Below, piece after piece: positions 33,701 through 46,332 of a stretch of 64,000 nt of DNA. The position numbers were made by a program, and so were the translations under genes. The stretch lies in contig WWBZ02000007.1 in the NCBI GenBank assembly GCA_011503125.2, positions 1,612,001 to 1,676,000 on the forward strand, written 5' to 3'. Position 1 is the first letter of the stretch, and each line of letters starts with the position of its first letter. This DNA comes from Botryosphaeria dothidea. Lineage: Eukaryota; Ascomycota; Dothideomycetes; Botryosphaeriales; Botryosphaeriaceae. The notes below the pieces were generated by a model that did no database searches, was not told where the DNA came from, and saw nothing but the letters and a program-made list of their open reading frames with translations.

Positions 33701-35666
33701 GAAGCACCTGTACTCAAACTACCAAGAAGAATCTCAAGGCTAAAATGGACGCTGAAGGTACCGGCCTGAGAAGTATCAATCGCCACCGTTCGTATACTCT
33801 GGCATTTCTGGAGGGAACGGCAGGCATGATAGGCCCTTAGCTATGCGAAGGTGGGCTCATGAGGTAAATCAGACTCGCCAAACTGAAGTGAGAGATTTGG
33901 TAGAGCCGCAGCGAGACCTTCGCCTCATCGCGTTATACTTCAGAAATCCCGTCGTTTCATCTCCAATGCCGACACCACTGACCTTCTCTGAAAGGGCTCG
34001 GTGCCGGCGTGGAGGAGCTTTCGGGGACGGAGGTCTCCGCCCCCTGAAAGATCCCTCACGCCGCCAATCCACCTCCACCACTTTCACGTGCTCAGTGGCA
34101 CGTAAGCCCGTCCCCATTTCAAAGGACGAGGGTCATAGACAGTGCTCTCGCCAAGCCGACACCTCAGTCCCTACTATCACCCGCTCTCCAACAGTAGCAT
34201 TTCCCCGATCATATCAGGCATGGCGCTTGCCTTTCTTGGACTCACCCATGGGCCCAGAGGTGCTTTCACCAACTTCAGACGTCGGCGAAGATGAGAGGGG
34301 GAAGAAAGAGAGGGCGAATATTGACTTTTCAATAAACGTGAAATGGTGACTAGCATAATTCTTGTGTGACACGGTCCTTATAATAAACGATGCCTTAGTG
34401 GGAGCTTTCAAATGCGAAAAATTAACAGGACTTGGAGACATAAATATCGAGGAATATGTTTAACGAGCATCACTCAAACGCAAAGGTTGACTTGAAGATA
34501 GACACTGATGAGCAGGACAGGAGAGGACTGTATAAGTGGCTCAGCAATTGCCTTCGGTATCAAGGACGCGATACTGAAAGCCGGACTCACTTCCTTGTAG
34601 GCGCTGTCGTCATCTACCCATTTGCATTGTTGGCGCGACCGGCTCGAAGAGATCCCGAAGACAAAGGCACAACTCAGTGCGTAGCGGAAAAGCGGGTACT
34701 GAGATCGGAAAGCGGAGACGAGAAGAGTGATGAGCAAGTAATGAATAGATGATAGCCAGGATGCAGGTTGCAATGAGACGGAGCCAGAGTGTCGGGCGGC
34801 CTTAATGAGAGTAGCTTTTCATTTTGAGTGTTGGTACCACTCCATGCAGTTGATGGCCGAAGTCGTGATGTCGATGCGGCAGGAGCTGTTGGTCGACGGA
34901 ACAGCTGGGAGATGAAAGGGCAACAAGTCAAACGCAAGACATGTGCGGAGTTGAAACCCTACCCCCGGTTGGAGCCAATCGGTTGTCTTAGCGGCCACCA
35001 ACTTCACCACGGGTACGTAGCTCCAACTTTATTTCCTCGACAACAACAGTTGATTGCTCCCGGTTTGGAAGATGTTAGACTGTTCCATAAATAGCCACCT
35101 CCAACGAGCCAACATCTGGTCACTAAACTCAGCACTTGCTTGCGCCTTCATCGTAAATGCTGCAGACGGTCACTTTCTTGTGACTCGACGCATAACTTGA
35201 TCTACCAAGGGGCCTGGAGGCCGACACTTGGATGCCTTGGCCGCGAACCTGTGCACGTATGAGGTCTCATGACTTGTCTCTAATCTTAGTTGGACATTAT
35301 CAGGCTCCACTTGTCAACTTCCGCGAGTCCTTGTCTAGCTGGTGTCGGGAGACGACTACCGCACCAATCATCTGTGGCTACGAAGTAAAAGAAGATCCGT
35401 CTCAATTTCTGGCGCCAAGGTACCAAGGGTATCGTAGTAGACACACATCCCTCAATCTTCTTCTCTACGGAACCGCCACATGCCAAAGGAAAGTAAGAAA
35501 AGATGAAAAGAGAAAAAAAACTATGTAGATGATAAAAACGCCTGCAATGCAACGCTTATGTGCCTTACCCAAGGGGTATAATGATGATGATAGTGACGAA
35601 CGATCCTTCCACCTTCAGATGATTCATTTACCTCCTCCCCGAGTCAATTACCCTCAACGGCTCGAG
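30723..35666. other. Gene desert with higher A/T content
   Basis: About 4.9 kb with no supportable gene. It is visibly richer in A/T than its flanks, with only short frames (about 170 codons or fewer) on both strands. Minus frames at 31319-31570, 32636-33028 and 33426-33707 read a little like protein but have no recognised motifs. I see no terminal repeats, transposase motifs, tRNA or array. Could be a decayed mobile element or old intergenic DNA. Confidence 0.45.
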
Positions 35667-37615
35667 TCACCAGTCGATTCCCCTCCAACTCCACTCTCCA
35701 TCAACATTTCTCCACGAGCCTTGCTCGATCGCCTGCTCCCACCCCATCATCACTGCCAAGATCCTACAACCCGTTGCACTCAATGTGCACATCACCTGGT
35801 CCGCCTTTGCTAACACAGCTAGATCCAGAAGGTACGCCCGTCCTACGAGCTCGCGCATCTTGAGCGCCTGTTCACCCGGTTCGACATTCTTGTCGCCGTT
35901 ACCGGCGTTGTTCGTCTTCGAGCGGCCCAAGCTCCAGAAGACGTCGCGGTAGAAACCACCCTCCCATCCGGAAATCTCGTCGATATAGCGGTTCTTGTTC
36001 TTGGCGCCAGACGCCTCGAGCGTCTTTTTGCTCGCGAGGACGATGCGGTCCTGGGCACGCACGACACCCACCATTTCGGGCGCGGTGTATACATCGGGGT
36101 CATCGGATGCCAATATAGCCTGGGAAGAGGTGAGGGCGAGAAGATCCGGCTGGTCCTGTTGGATCGCCGCCGCGGCGGGTGTCTTCAAGGCTTTGATAGG
36201 ACCGTCGTGGGCATCACGGGCGACCTTGTCATCGTCCGTGGTGTTTCCTGGAAGAGAAGGGCCATAATGTTCGGCAATGTAATATTGCACGCCTTGCATG
36301 AAGCGGTCGAGCGGGATGTAGTCCTTGGAATACTGGTACTCAAAAGGGTGGCGGTCTCCTCGGCGCACGTGCATTCCGATATTAATGCCGCCTTTCTCGA
36401 TGACAGGCTCGTAGAGGCTGCGGGTGCGCTCCAGAACGTAATTGGCATCATCGTCGTGCAGTCGGAAGAGGGCCTCGTAACCATCCCGAAGCATGCCGAA
36501 GATCTTGTGCTGGCGTTGAACTTGCATCTTACGGGGATCCTCGTACTCCTCAACAAAGGCATGACCGAAAGTGGTGCGGATCGTAGCGGCGGAGACCATT
36601 AGATGCTTGGCTTGATGGGGACAAGGAACGACCTGACTGGTCATTGGTGGAAGGCAAGACGGTGTGGGCGGCGGTTGGAAATAGCTTGTGTAGTTTCCGT
36701 AGGGCCTGCACGGGATCAGTAAATGAGCAGATAGTACGGGAGCATCCAGGCATACCATCTCGTATCATCGACGAAAAAGGACCGCCCTTCCATACGAGCA
36801 AGCCCATAGGCCATCCACATGGCCATCAAAGTCTTTCCCATACCCGCATCCGAAGTCTCCATCACGAAAGTCATGCTGGTTTCGCAGACTTCCATTTTCT
36901 TTCCCTCATACGTGTTGCCCCGCCCCATGAGGGCATCATCCCAGCCCACAGCAGAGACCATTTTGGCGTTCCCCTTCGGATTCGGCAGGAGACCCTGCTC
37001 CATAGCGTCCCCGACATCGATGTAGTGCGGATCAACATAATAGTAACCCTTGTGATGACTTCCTTTGCCGTGAATCGTCATTGCAATCTCCTTCGCTTGG
37101 CTACACAGCTCCTGGTACTGGCCTGGACGGAGCGGGAACTCGGAGTCGACAGGAATGGAGATAGACCATCTGGTTCTGCCCTTCAGGTCCGTCATCCCCA
37201 CAACCGACGGTTCGTCGGGCAGTAAGCTACCTCCGACCATCTCGTACTCGGAACCGTCGGCCGTCTGGTAGGTGACACCGTTCGGGGCACGGTGCGAGTA
37301 CCACCAATGACGCACGCCCAGCCATCCCAGGAAGACGACACCACAGAAGACGACGAGAAGCTTGCGGAGCAGGCGCGAATAGCTGGAAGGCGATCTCCTC
37401 GGGTTCTTTGAGCCCAGCGGGGGTAGACCAGGCGAGGGCGGAGGCGAGCGCGACAGCAGCAGTGGATCGCGGAGAGGGTCGCCGCGGGCGGAGCGAGGGG
37501 TACGCGGGGTGAGAAGGCCGCTCGGGGGCAGGGCGGAGGTGGAGGGCGAGTTGATGGACAGGTGGTGGTTCTTCCTAGCGTGCATTCTGGGCGAGTGGGG
37601 AGAGGGAATAAGCAT
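35667..37615 (-). CDS. Fucosyltransferase-like type II membrane protein
   Basis: Predicted Golgi/ER glycosyltransferase, 632 aa, two exons (36756-37615 and 35667-36705). The cytoplasmic N-terminus is Ser/Pro-rich (residues 1-80), with one signal anchor (about 86-104, LLVVFCGVVFLGWLGVRHWW). The lumenal part has the layout of alpha-1,6/NodZ-type (GT23) fucosyltransferases. An early segment, GMGKTLMAMWMAYGLARMEG then RSFFVDDTRWPYGNY, is followed by the signature NIGMHVRRGDRHPFEYQYS (cf. HVRRTD in GT23). A C-terminal segment, DQVMCTLSATGCRILAVMMG, matches the conserved TLSSxxCR-like motif. I infer GDP-fucose or a related donor from the motif; the acceptor is unknown. An exact family assignment needs a profile search. 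Confidence 0.7.
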
Positions 37616-38533
37616 GGCGAGAGAGCGACAGTGTCTTTACACGGCGGGGCGGAGAAGGGGAGCCGTCAAGGCTGGACGAAAAATGCGGATTGGTTGCGAA
37701 TGGAGGCAGAATGCGGAGCTAATGCAGGGCTGACTGAGCAGCTCGACGGCAGGGCGGATTGAAAAAGGAAAGGTCGAAGAGAGGGATGGAGTAGACCTGG
37801 GACCGGCAGGTGGCTGGCTGCAGAAAAGGCGCGCTGGCCGTGGGCGTGCAGCAGGAAGAGAAGCAGTTGAGACAAGCAATGTTACGCGTGCATGAGGGCT
37901 GATGAGGGCGGGCTCGGCGGCGGGAAGACGACGCGGCGCGCAAGGAGAGCAAACGAAGGAGACGGGCGCGGGCTTCGGGTCAGGGCATGGCGGCGCAATG
38001 AAGTAAGAATACAGGAGCGGAGGGGGCGGGAGAGGGTTGGTGGAGCGCTGCGAAAGGCACGCATGACGGGGACGGGTGTTGTGGCGCGCCAGGCAGGCCG
38101 GCCGGGGCCTGAAGCGGCGGGCGCTCGGACCGGACGGGGCTCGCGTGTGGCAGGCGTCAGGCTAAGGCTCCGTTGGCTGCTTCATCAAACGACCTCTCCT
38201 CCTCGACCCGAGCCTGCGCGTGAAACCAACCCAAGACGCCCGCTCACACGCACGCGTCGCACATCCGTTGCATCTACCCCGCCCCCTCGAGCGCGCTCCA
38301 TTTTTTAAAAGCTACACAAGCCTGCCTGTCCCCCGCAACCACATCCCTCCCTCCCCTTCGTGAAACGCGTGTATAACAGCCCTAACAATGAAATGCGACA
38401 GTGCCCGTCCAATGGGACGGCGAACAGGGTATCAAGAGTCGAGAAGGAAAGAAATGCCACGTCCGCCGCATGAAGCTGCCTGCGGATCCCCAGGAAAATG
38501 AACCAACAAACCCCCATTACTCCCCCGCCCAAC
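37616..38533. other. Intergenic, fucosyltransferase-like gene promoter
   Basis: 5' flank of the fucosyltransferase-like gene and 3' flank of the kinesin. GC-rich chance frames only. Confidence 0.4.
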
Positions 38534-41473
38534 CTACGACGCTCCCCGGCCCTCAATCGCCATCCTAGCTATGCTCGTTCTTCTTGCATTGACCGTCGGT
38601 TGCCCAGAATCCACCTGCTCCGAGATCATGTTGTCCAGCATCCTTGTAATGTCCTCTACATCTCGAGATCTCTTTTCTGACCGCGGTGATAGGAGCGCCA
38701 CCGGGCTGGCTGCCGATGGCCGACTGGTATACGACGAGCCCGTACTGCCCCGGCTCCGATGTCCCGGCGTCCTCATCCCTAGCGATGTTCTCCGGTCTAT
38801 TGATGCTCTCCGATCCACCGACGTGTCGATTGTCAGATCCGCCACGTCGCGCTTCCTGGCCGCCGACCGCAGTGCCGACAGCATGCGATCCTTGTCGTCG
38901 AGTCGTGCTCTGAGATCCGCGATCTCGTCGTCCTTCTCCTTGAGCAAAGTCTCGAACCCGCCCTCCTCAGCCGAGTGCGCCGAAGTCGCCAATGCCATTG
39001 ACACACGCGAGTGGCTGGACCGTCGCGCTTGAAGCAGCCGCTTCTCCAACGTAGCAATGTACCGGTTCTTGTCCGCCAAATCCGCTTGGAGAGCCCTGAC
39101 TTGCGCGCTATCGGTGGCTGTGCCGTCACCGTTTTCGCCAATAGAGTCGTCCTCCTCGGACGTGTGGTCCGGCGGGATGCCCGATCCCTGATTCGCGTAC
39201 GAGGGAAAGGAGGCCGCCGAGCCTCCGGATGACATCCGGTTGAAATGTGGCACTTCCAGGGTTGCAGTCGAAGTTCGGGCCGATACCGTATGCGGCTCGC
39301 TGTTGCTCATCATCGAATTGCGGTACTGGAAGCCCATCGACGAGAAGGAGCGGCCGGAGTTGACACCGATTGACTTGGAGCTGAGGATGAGGCGGTTGAG
39401 GTGCTCGATACGCTCCTTCAAGGCCGTCCGTGCAAGCTGCATCTCGAGCATTTGCTCCCCGTGTCGGGCCGCCGCCTCTGCTTCCCGCGCTCTTTCCTCT
39501 TCCATGTCCACATCTTTGACCACCTTGACCTCCTCCTTTGTCTTGGTCTCGAGTTGCTTGCGGAGCTCCTGGATCTCCATACGGTACCTGTCCAGAAGCG
39601 CCCGGCTACCAGCATCACCACCACCGGGAGCTGCCTCATCTGCCTTCTTGGCATGACTGATGATGTTGTTCTTTGCACGAGAGGCAAACTTGAGCGTGTT
39701 CAAAGTCTCGTTGACATGAGTTGCGATCGAGGCGGGAGTTCCCGTGGATCCAATGGAGATCGTACACAGAATGCTGACAAGTGAGTTTCCAGATAGAGCC
39801 GGTTGCAGCAGACGAGTCAGTTTACTGTCTCTGTAGGGAAGATGCTTGTCTTTGTCTGCCCCCTTCTTTTCCTTCGCTTCAGACAAGCGAGCGATGACGG
39901 TACCAAGCGTTAGCAAACTTTTGTTGATGTGAGCACCCTCTGTCCTGCGCTCCTTATCCTCAGCAGCCTTTTCGGATCCTGCAAGATCGATTAGACTCAA
40001 AGTGGAAACCCGGACGCCACCCGGAGTGATGGCAGTGCGCTTGGTATCCTGAAGTGCCACGCCTCCGGGTATACGTTCACGGCTTTCGACGACGATTTGG
40101 ACAACTGCATGACTTCGTGAACTGCGAGCGTTGAATTGAGTTCCGGCCACTCTCCGGTTGTTATCACCTCTCGCAATGACGCGAAGCAGCTGCGTTGGAC
40201 TCTGAACGATCTCTTCTTTCAAAGGAGTGGCGTATACGCCTCGCTTGCTGTCCTCTCTCAGCTTGATCTCCTCTTGCTGGATAGCCTGTGCGCCGGGTCC
40301 TGTCGCAGGCGGATCTGAAAGAAGATCGTGAATCTTTTCGTTGTAGATTTCCAGGTAGCTTACGCGAAGCAAGAACTCTCGCTTTGGTGTTTCCCGAATG
40401 AACGAGAAGATATCTGTGATGGCCAACGGAATTACACCGGGTGAAGTTGCTGTTCCTTGCATAGAAAAGGTCTTTCCTGTGCCCGTCATTCCGTACGCGA
40501 AGACCGTTCCATGGTAACCTTCCATCACTCTACGGACCAACCGTTTTGCTGCGGCATCGTATACCCTGGCGTTGTTATCCTGGGTGGAGAAAACATTATC
40601 TGCTGATGGTCAGCCTATCGCCGTTTCACGCAAAAACTCAAAGCAGGCGCACGTACCGCTTTGAAAGTCGCCACCCTCCTTGCCCCTGTACGAGATGACG
40701 CCTCGCCGGCCGTCGAGCTCCCAATCCTGCAGACCCGAGTTCTCGTTGTTTGAGGCATTGGGGCGTACTCTGACGCTCACAATGACATTGCCTTTGGCAT
40801 CCTTCCCGGAGTCCTTATCCGACGACATGGTCTTGCTGAGCTCACGCTCTTTATCCTCCTCACCGCCCATCTCTTCTATACCGGTTGAGTACGATCCATT
40901 TGCCGACGAGCTTCGACTCGGTGTGGGTGAAATCTCTGTCAACGCGCTCGGCGACATAAGGGGCGACTTGATTGCGGACAGCCCGCGACCCTTGACGCTG
41001 GGTCTCTTGCGCAAGGCACTACCGGGTACGCTCAACGAGCCAGCAGAGCCCCTTCGGTCAGTGGTCACGCCGTCCGGGGTGGTGGCAGCGGACAGCGGGC
41101 TCGAAGGATGGCTCTGGCGGCTGCTCTTGGGCGGCTGTGGGAAGGAGCCTATGCTGATTGTTTTGCGCAACGTTCTGTGCGGCGGCGGGCCGGATTGGGC
41201 CGTCTGGGAGGCCGCCTGCTGGGGGATGGTGGAGGAGGAATTGGCGTGTTTGCTCTGGGGCCTCATGGGTAGCGATGAGGAGGAGGCGCGGGCAGAAGGC
41301 GAGGGCGGCGGGCGGGCAGAGGGATTCGAGGCGGTGGAAATGCGGCGTTCCGGACTCGAGGGACCGGAGCGGGCGGTTGCAGGGCGCCGCGTCTTGGGGA
41401 CTGGCAAGGCCGGCAGCGGGCCGGTGGGAGGGTTCATGGGGCGCGGCAGCGTGGTGGTTGTGGTGGTGGCCAT
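38534..41473 (-). CDS. KIP2: Kinesin-7, KIP2/KipA/Tea2 type
   Basis: Plus-end-directed microtubule motor that carries polarity factors to microtubule tips. 960 aa from two exons (40657-41473 and 38534-40599). A Ser/Pro-rich N-terminal extension of about 225 residues precedes the motor core, which starts at NVIVSVRVRPN. The P-loop is GMTGTGKT (residues 309-316). Switch I is NARSSRSH and switch II is LIDLAGSEKA, and the neck follows LNTLKFASRAKNI-like sequence. Coiled-coil segments lie after the motor (ELRKQLETKTKEE, EQMLEMQLARTALKERIEHL) and again near the C-terminus. The intron of 57 bp splits a Gly/Asp codon just before DNVFSTQDNN. The long N-terminal extension and FAYGMTGTGKTFSMQG are typical of the KIP2 branch. 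Confidence 0.92.
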
Positions 41474-42507
41474 GGTGGTGACAGCGCGCTGGGTGGCGCC
41501 GATGTGCGGTGACTGACGCGGCGATGTTCAAGTGGACGAAGCCTGGGCGGTGGGCTCCGCGGCCATGGGCGGCTGTGTGTTGTTCACGAGTGGCTGGATC
41601 AGCGGGCGGCTGCAAGGACCATTCGCCGACGTGGACGAGGCGGAGAAGAGTGGCGGCGGTGGTTTCTCGTCCGTTTGGTGGGGACGCGGTCTCCTTGAGG
41701 GCAGCAGTTGCGATGGAGGCCCAGGATATGGCAGGATATGGCAGTGGCCCGATTGGCGCACAGGGCAGTGCTGGTGCGGCGATGATACAGCGGCAGCGAC
41801 AGACTGTGACACACGAAGTGCGATGGGAAGAGCGGCCGGCAAGGCGGTTATCAGGCAACGTGCACGCGCTGGTGTGTGGGTGAAAGGGGAGGGCGCAGAG
41901 GGCGGGTGCGCGGTGGTGCCGCAGCGCAGCCTCTCTCGCGGGAATGATCAGCGCGATTGTTGTCGCCCGCTAGCCTGGCACCCGCCGGGCCTCCAGCGAC
42001 GCAGCCCCTGAGCCCACTCAACGCCCACGAATCGCTGTTGAGATCGTCGCCGTCCCGTCGAATCAGCACGACAAATTCCGCCTGCCTGTCACGCCCGTTG
42101 CCCTGCACGACTCGCGCTCGACGCTGCACGCGTCCAACAGTGCCAATGCCGCTGCCCGCGATGCTTTACCAGGACATGCCTGTCTGTCGCTGCCACTTCC
42201 CGCTCTCCGCACCGAAACGTCCGCAAGGGACGCGTGAGGGTCCAGCGTGCCGTCGTGTGCTCGGGAGGAGCTGCCTTGCTGCCGCCTTGCGGCCGGCTCC
42301 CTGCAGCTGACGCCAAAAGGACAATCTCCCGCCGCACACCAACAGATCGCACGCGGAGATGACCACATTATCGCTGCATTACTAGCTGCTGCTTCTCTTG
42401 GACGGCAACCGAAATCGTTTAATTTGCACAAGTTCCCTTTCTGGCCGACGAGGCCATGCACCCGCCCGCCGAGCCGCCACTTCTATGCACCCGACCCCGA
42501 AACCTAT
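41474..42507. other. Kinesin promoter region
   Basis: 5' flank of the kinesin (-) and 3' flank of the cyclase (-). Frames in several phases reflect GC richness. No gene or RNA identified. Confidence 0.4.
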
Positions 42508-44191
42508 CTAGTGCGCGTGGCCGTTGACGGCGCGGCTGTGGCCATTGACGCCGTTCCCGTGCCCATTGACTCCATTCGACACGCCGTCGATGCCTGCCGC
42601 ATTGTGCACCGCCGTCGACGCCTTGCTCGTGTACCCGTTCTGCACTGGCCCGCCCGTCGCGAACCCATCAACCGCGTCGTCGTTCATTACCGCCTTCTTC
42701 AGGCTCGATGTGCCGTTGCTGGGCTTCCTCTCTACTGCCGTGCCGTTGATTGTGTAGCCCGTGTCACTCGCGTCGACGTACGCTTCAAGGCCCTCGCCCT
42801 GTCGCGGGTACTCCTTCATCACCTGCTTGTGCAGGTGCAGCGCCTTGATCATCTCCTCGTGCGACACGTCATTCAGGAACACGCAGCTGCCGAGAGGGCT
42901 GGGGATGGCAGCCCGAAGCTTGCCATCACGGGTCTTGAGAATGGCCTTGGTACCCTTGTCGAGAATATCGTCGTCGAACTGAGGATGATCCATGGATAGC
43001 CCTGCTCGGGAGAATAGATTTAGGATCCTCCGGTACTCGGCATTGCTCAGCTGGCCTCGCATGTTTGCTAGCGTTGCTGAGTATGCCATGTCGATGGAGA
43101 TGGCATGTCCGTGGCGAAGAGGCACATCTGGAACCAGCTCGTGCAGCGGTGACCATCTGTAAAGGTCAGCAAGTGAACAACCCGGAGATTTCAGGAGGGG
43201 CTCACGTGTGTCCGTAAGCAATCACCCTATCAAGGCCAATCTCGTGAAGGTTCGGGGTCTCGAGCTCCAGCATTTTGTGGATGCCAGCCCTGTTGATCTT
43301 GTCCGCTGCAGCCCGAACCTCTGCGGGAGAGCCATCGGCACGACCGAAACCAGTCTTAATAAGCTCTTCGCAATATTTATCCAGCAGATTAAATGTATCG
43401 AGGTGTGCACATGTCGAGATCTTGATCAGTTCAGCGAACCCGTTTCGTACCTGAGCTTCCGGAAGTGTCCGCAGAAAGCCAAAATCGAGGAACGTGTGCA
43501 AAGGGGCATGGTAGGCACCGAGTCTGTTCTTGTAGTTGCCATAGTTGACAGCAACCTTGATCGAAACGGACGCATCGATGAGACCAATGACTGTCGTAGG
43601 AATGCGGATATAATTGGTGTTTCGGCGATAGGCGGCACACGCGAATCTGCATGACCGGGTTAGATTGATTGGGACGAAGAGCTAATGGATCCAAGGAAAT
43701 TGCAACTGTTGCATGCCGTCTCGGCAATAATAGGAGCTTGTGTTGGGTTGGGTGTCTTTACCCGGCAACGTCAGTGACCAATCCACCTCCGACAACAAGA
43801 ACCGGCTCCTGACTACGTCAGCAAGACGAACATCACCTCTCCCTCACACGAAGACGCTCACCTTGCGCATGATTCCGAAATCAGTCATGGAGTCGGCAAT
43901 GCTCAAGAAGGTGTCGATGGACTTTGCCTTCTCGCCTATCATGGTCTTGTGGATCTTGAGGTCGATCCGGTAGTGATCAAAGTACTCCTGCATCTGTACA
44001 CCGTAGATGCTGAAGATATTGAAGTCCATCACCGCCAGACATCTTCCCCAACGCTCGTAACAATCTGCCAGCTGTCTGTTGCGGATGTCAAAGATGTTGT
44101 CCAGGAAGGTGAAGTCATATTCGATCTTCTCCCAGCCCTGGACATGGAACCCAGCCTGGGTCTCGGCAACGGTTGCTTTCATGTCTGACAT
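42508..44191 (-). CDS. mysA: Sedoheptulose-7-phosphate cyclase (desmethyl-4-deoxygadusol synthase type)
   Basis: Dehydroquinate-synthase-fold sugar phosphate cyclase, probably turning sedoheptulose 7-phosphate into desmethyl-4-deoxygadusol, the first mycosporine step. Four exons (43862-44191, 43762-43808, 43206-43646, 42508-43156) give 488 aa in frame. The NAD-binding part is [16 protein letters not shown]. Substrate and Lys region: [17 protein letters not shown] and [10 protein letters not shown]. Metal ligands are Glu in GFAELIK and His in AYGHTWSPLHE and [17 protein letters not shown] and LRHGHA are typical of the EEVS/DDGS branch, not of true dehydroquinate synthase (in fungi part of the AROM pentaenzyme). 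EEVS (2-epi-5-epi-valiolone synthase) is the alternative. The neighbouring O-methyltransferase and ATP-grasp favour DDGS. An 80-residue Asn/Gly/His-rich tail follows the enzyme. Confidence 0.82.
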
Positions 44192-45364
44192 ATTGAATGG
44201 GGTATGAGGGTTGTGTAAAAGAGCAAAGAGGACAAAATTGAAGCGTCAACGGCAGAGGAGGGGTCTGATGGTGAATAAGACAACTGGAAAACTGGCGCTA
44301 CTTGTACCCCTCCACACCTTCCGACCGGATCAGACGAACACGAACTTGGTAGTACCGAGGATATGCAGGAAACAGCGCTCATGAATAACAGAAAGCGGTC
44401 ACCCAAGTCACGCAGAGCGGAGCGTGGGGCTCTGATTGGCCGCGGGAGGCCCTCAGAAAGAGGCTTCGTGGGATGTTGATGTCGCCATTGAGAGCGAGCA
44501 GGTTTCGACAGGTTAGCTCGCACAAGAAAACGACAATTCTCAAGCGTGCGAAACCGCAAGTGCATTAGCACGACCCAGATCAATGTGGTGGACCAAGTCA
44601 TGATGTAGGAGGGATCGGACGCATGCCTCTGCATGTCGTCAGTACAGCGCAGGTCGACCCCACAGATCTAGATCCGGCGATGCTAGCGTCGAGATCTCAA
44701 GGCTCACGCCATTCGCGGGATGATAACGATGGGCAGCAGTAGGCAGGTGGGCCTCTGGGAACATCGGAAAGTATGGAGTGATGATGATGTTTACATCGAG
44801 CATTCGGGACGGAAGCGCGCTTTTTGCTGCGGGCCATGCGTCGCCGAGCACGCCCCGTGCGCCCCAAAGCCTCGACGACTGCCGGAAATAGAGCGTTTGG
44901 CTGCTGATCGCCTCGGGCGTGATAAGACTCGTGGCTTGCAACCCTTCCAAAAGGGGCGTCGGGAAGGATGTGAGATCGTAGCCGCGCCGTAGTGCCAGAT
45001 CTCTGATGCGCGGTGCTGTTCCTGAGCCAGGCCCGTCCTTGCCCACTGTCCGCTGCCCCTCCCCCGCACTCGTTGTCCAGGTCGACGCGTCTCCCGCGTT
45101 TGCGACGACGCGGCCGCTTTTGCTGCACCATCCGCCCTTTTGCGCTGCCACTTCTCCGTGACTCTCCTGCACTGCGCCAAACGTGTCCAATTGCTTCACC
45201 TGTTCCCTTCTGCGTACTCTTTTCCCGTCGAACCCTGCCTTCGGGTCAGCTGCACTCAATTCGGATTCCATTGCCCGAATTGCCTGTCGCGTTTGGAGCA
45301 ACTATTCCCGCTCCTCTTCTTTAAAGCAGTTCCTGCATTTGACAATCGCATCCACAAAAAAATT
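44192..45364. promoter_or_regulatory. Divergent promoter of the candidate mycosporine cluster
   Basis: 1.2 kb between the cyclase (-) and the O-methyltransferase (+), so both may be controlled together. Frames on both strands lack domains. I did not find a convincing shared binding site by eye. Confidence 0.5.
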
Positions 45365-46332
45365 ATGGCGAATTTCGACGAGACCAAAGCCTACGCTGAG
45401 AAGAAGGAGGTCTTTTTCGACGATGGGCGCGAGATCGAGCTTCTTCACTTTGTCTATGGTAGACCAAACATCGACGAGATCCGTGGCTCACCCGCGTGCG
45501 TGCTGGCTGCTATTGACGAGTTTGCTCGGACCAAATTTCTCATGAACGTTGGCGAGGATAAGGGGAGGATAGTGACCGACCTCATTGCTGAAGTCAAGCC
45601 CAAGACCATGGTAAGCTCTCCAGTGCAAGAATGCGCCGCCCAGCTGACGAGGCAACAGGTCGAACTCGGAGGTTACGTCGGTTACTCCTGCATTCTCTTC
45701 GGCGATGCCGTGCGCAAAGCTGGCGGAAAGCGTTACTTCAGCCTTGAGCGGAATCCGGAATTTGCGGCCGTCATTGCATCTCTGGTCGATCTTGCGGGCC
45801 TCAGCGACGTTGTCAAGGTGATTGTTGGCTCGAGCGACGCCTCGATCAGGAGACTCCATGCAGCAGGGGAGTTGCAGCATATCGATCTCATGTTCCTGGA
45901 CCATTACAAGCCTGCCTACACCACTGATCTCAAGCTCTGCGAAGAGCTGAAGCTGATCATGCCAGGGTCTGTCCTGGCGGCCGACAATGTCATCACTCCG
46001 GGCAACCCTCCGTACCTCGAGTACGTCCGAAGTAGCGTGGAGCAGAAGAGATCCGATGCAATCGCCAATGGCACGCTCGGCACAAATGGTGTTGACACGC
46101 GGTTTGCGGAAAGGACGTCCAAACAATATCTTGCGCGTGAGGGAGAGGCCAAGCTCGATGTAAGCCGTAAAGGCAATCCGAACCTGATATATGAGAGCGA
46201 GGTGGTGAACAGCTTCGAGCCCACAGGTGAAAAGGTACCGCACCCGTCTGGACTGTGTTTTTGGAGCACTGGGCTAATAGGTTACGACAGGATGGCGTGG
46301 AGGTCACCCGGTGCGTCGGCGAGCATAGTTAA
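45365..46332 (+). CDS. COMT-type O-methyltransferase of mycosporine cluster
   Basis: SAM-dependent, metal-dependent catechol-O-methyltransferase fold, 287 aa. Exons: 45365-45610, 45659-46234 and 46291-46332. The SAM motif is VELGGYVGYSCILFGDA, close to LELGAYCGYSAVRMA in mammalian COMT. The acidic SAM-ribose residue is in SLERNPEFAAV. Catalytic and metal segments are LMFLDHYKPAY (Asp and Lys) and SVLAADNVITPGNPP (Asp-Asn). The last exon restores a COMT-like end, KDGVEVTRCVGEHS. In context it likely methylates desmethyl-4-deoxygadusol to 4-deoxygadusol, the role of MysB. From sequence alone it could be a general catechol methyltransferase. Intron 1 (48 bp) is in frame and stop-free. Confidence 0.82.

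Noticed and set aside
42508..44191. Cyclase as ordinary 3-dehydroquinate synthase
   Set aside because: Fungal dehydroquinate synthase is part of the AROM pentaenzyme, and GHTWSP with LRHGHA marks the sedoheptulose-7-phosphate branch.
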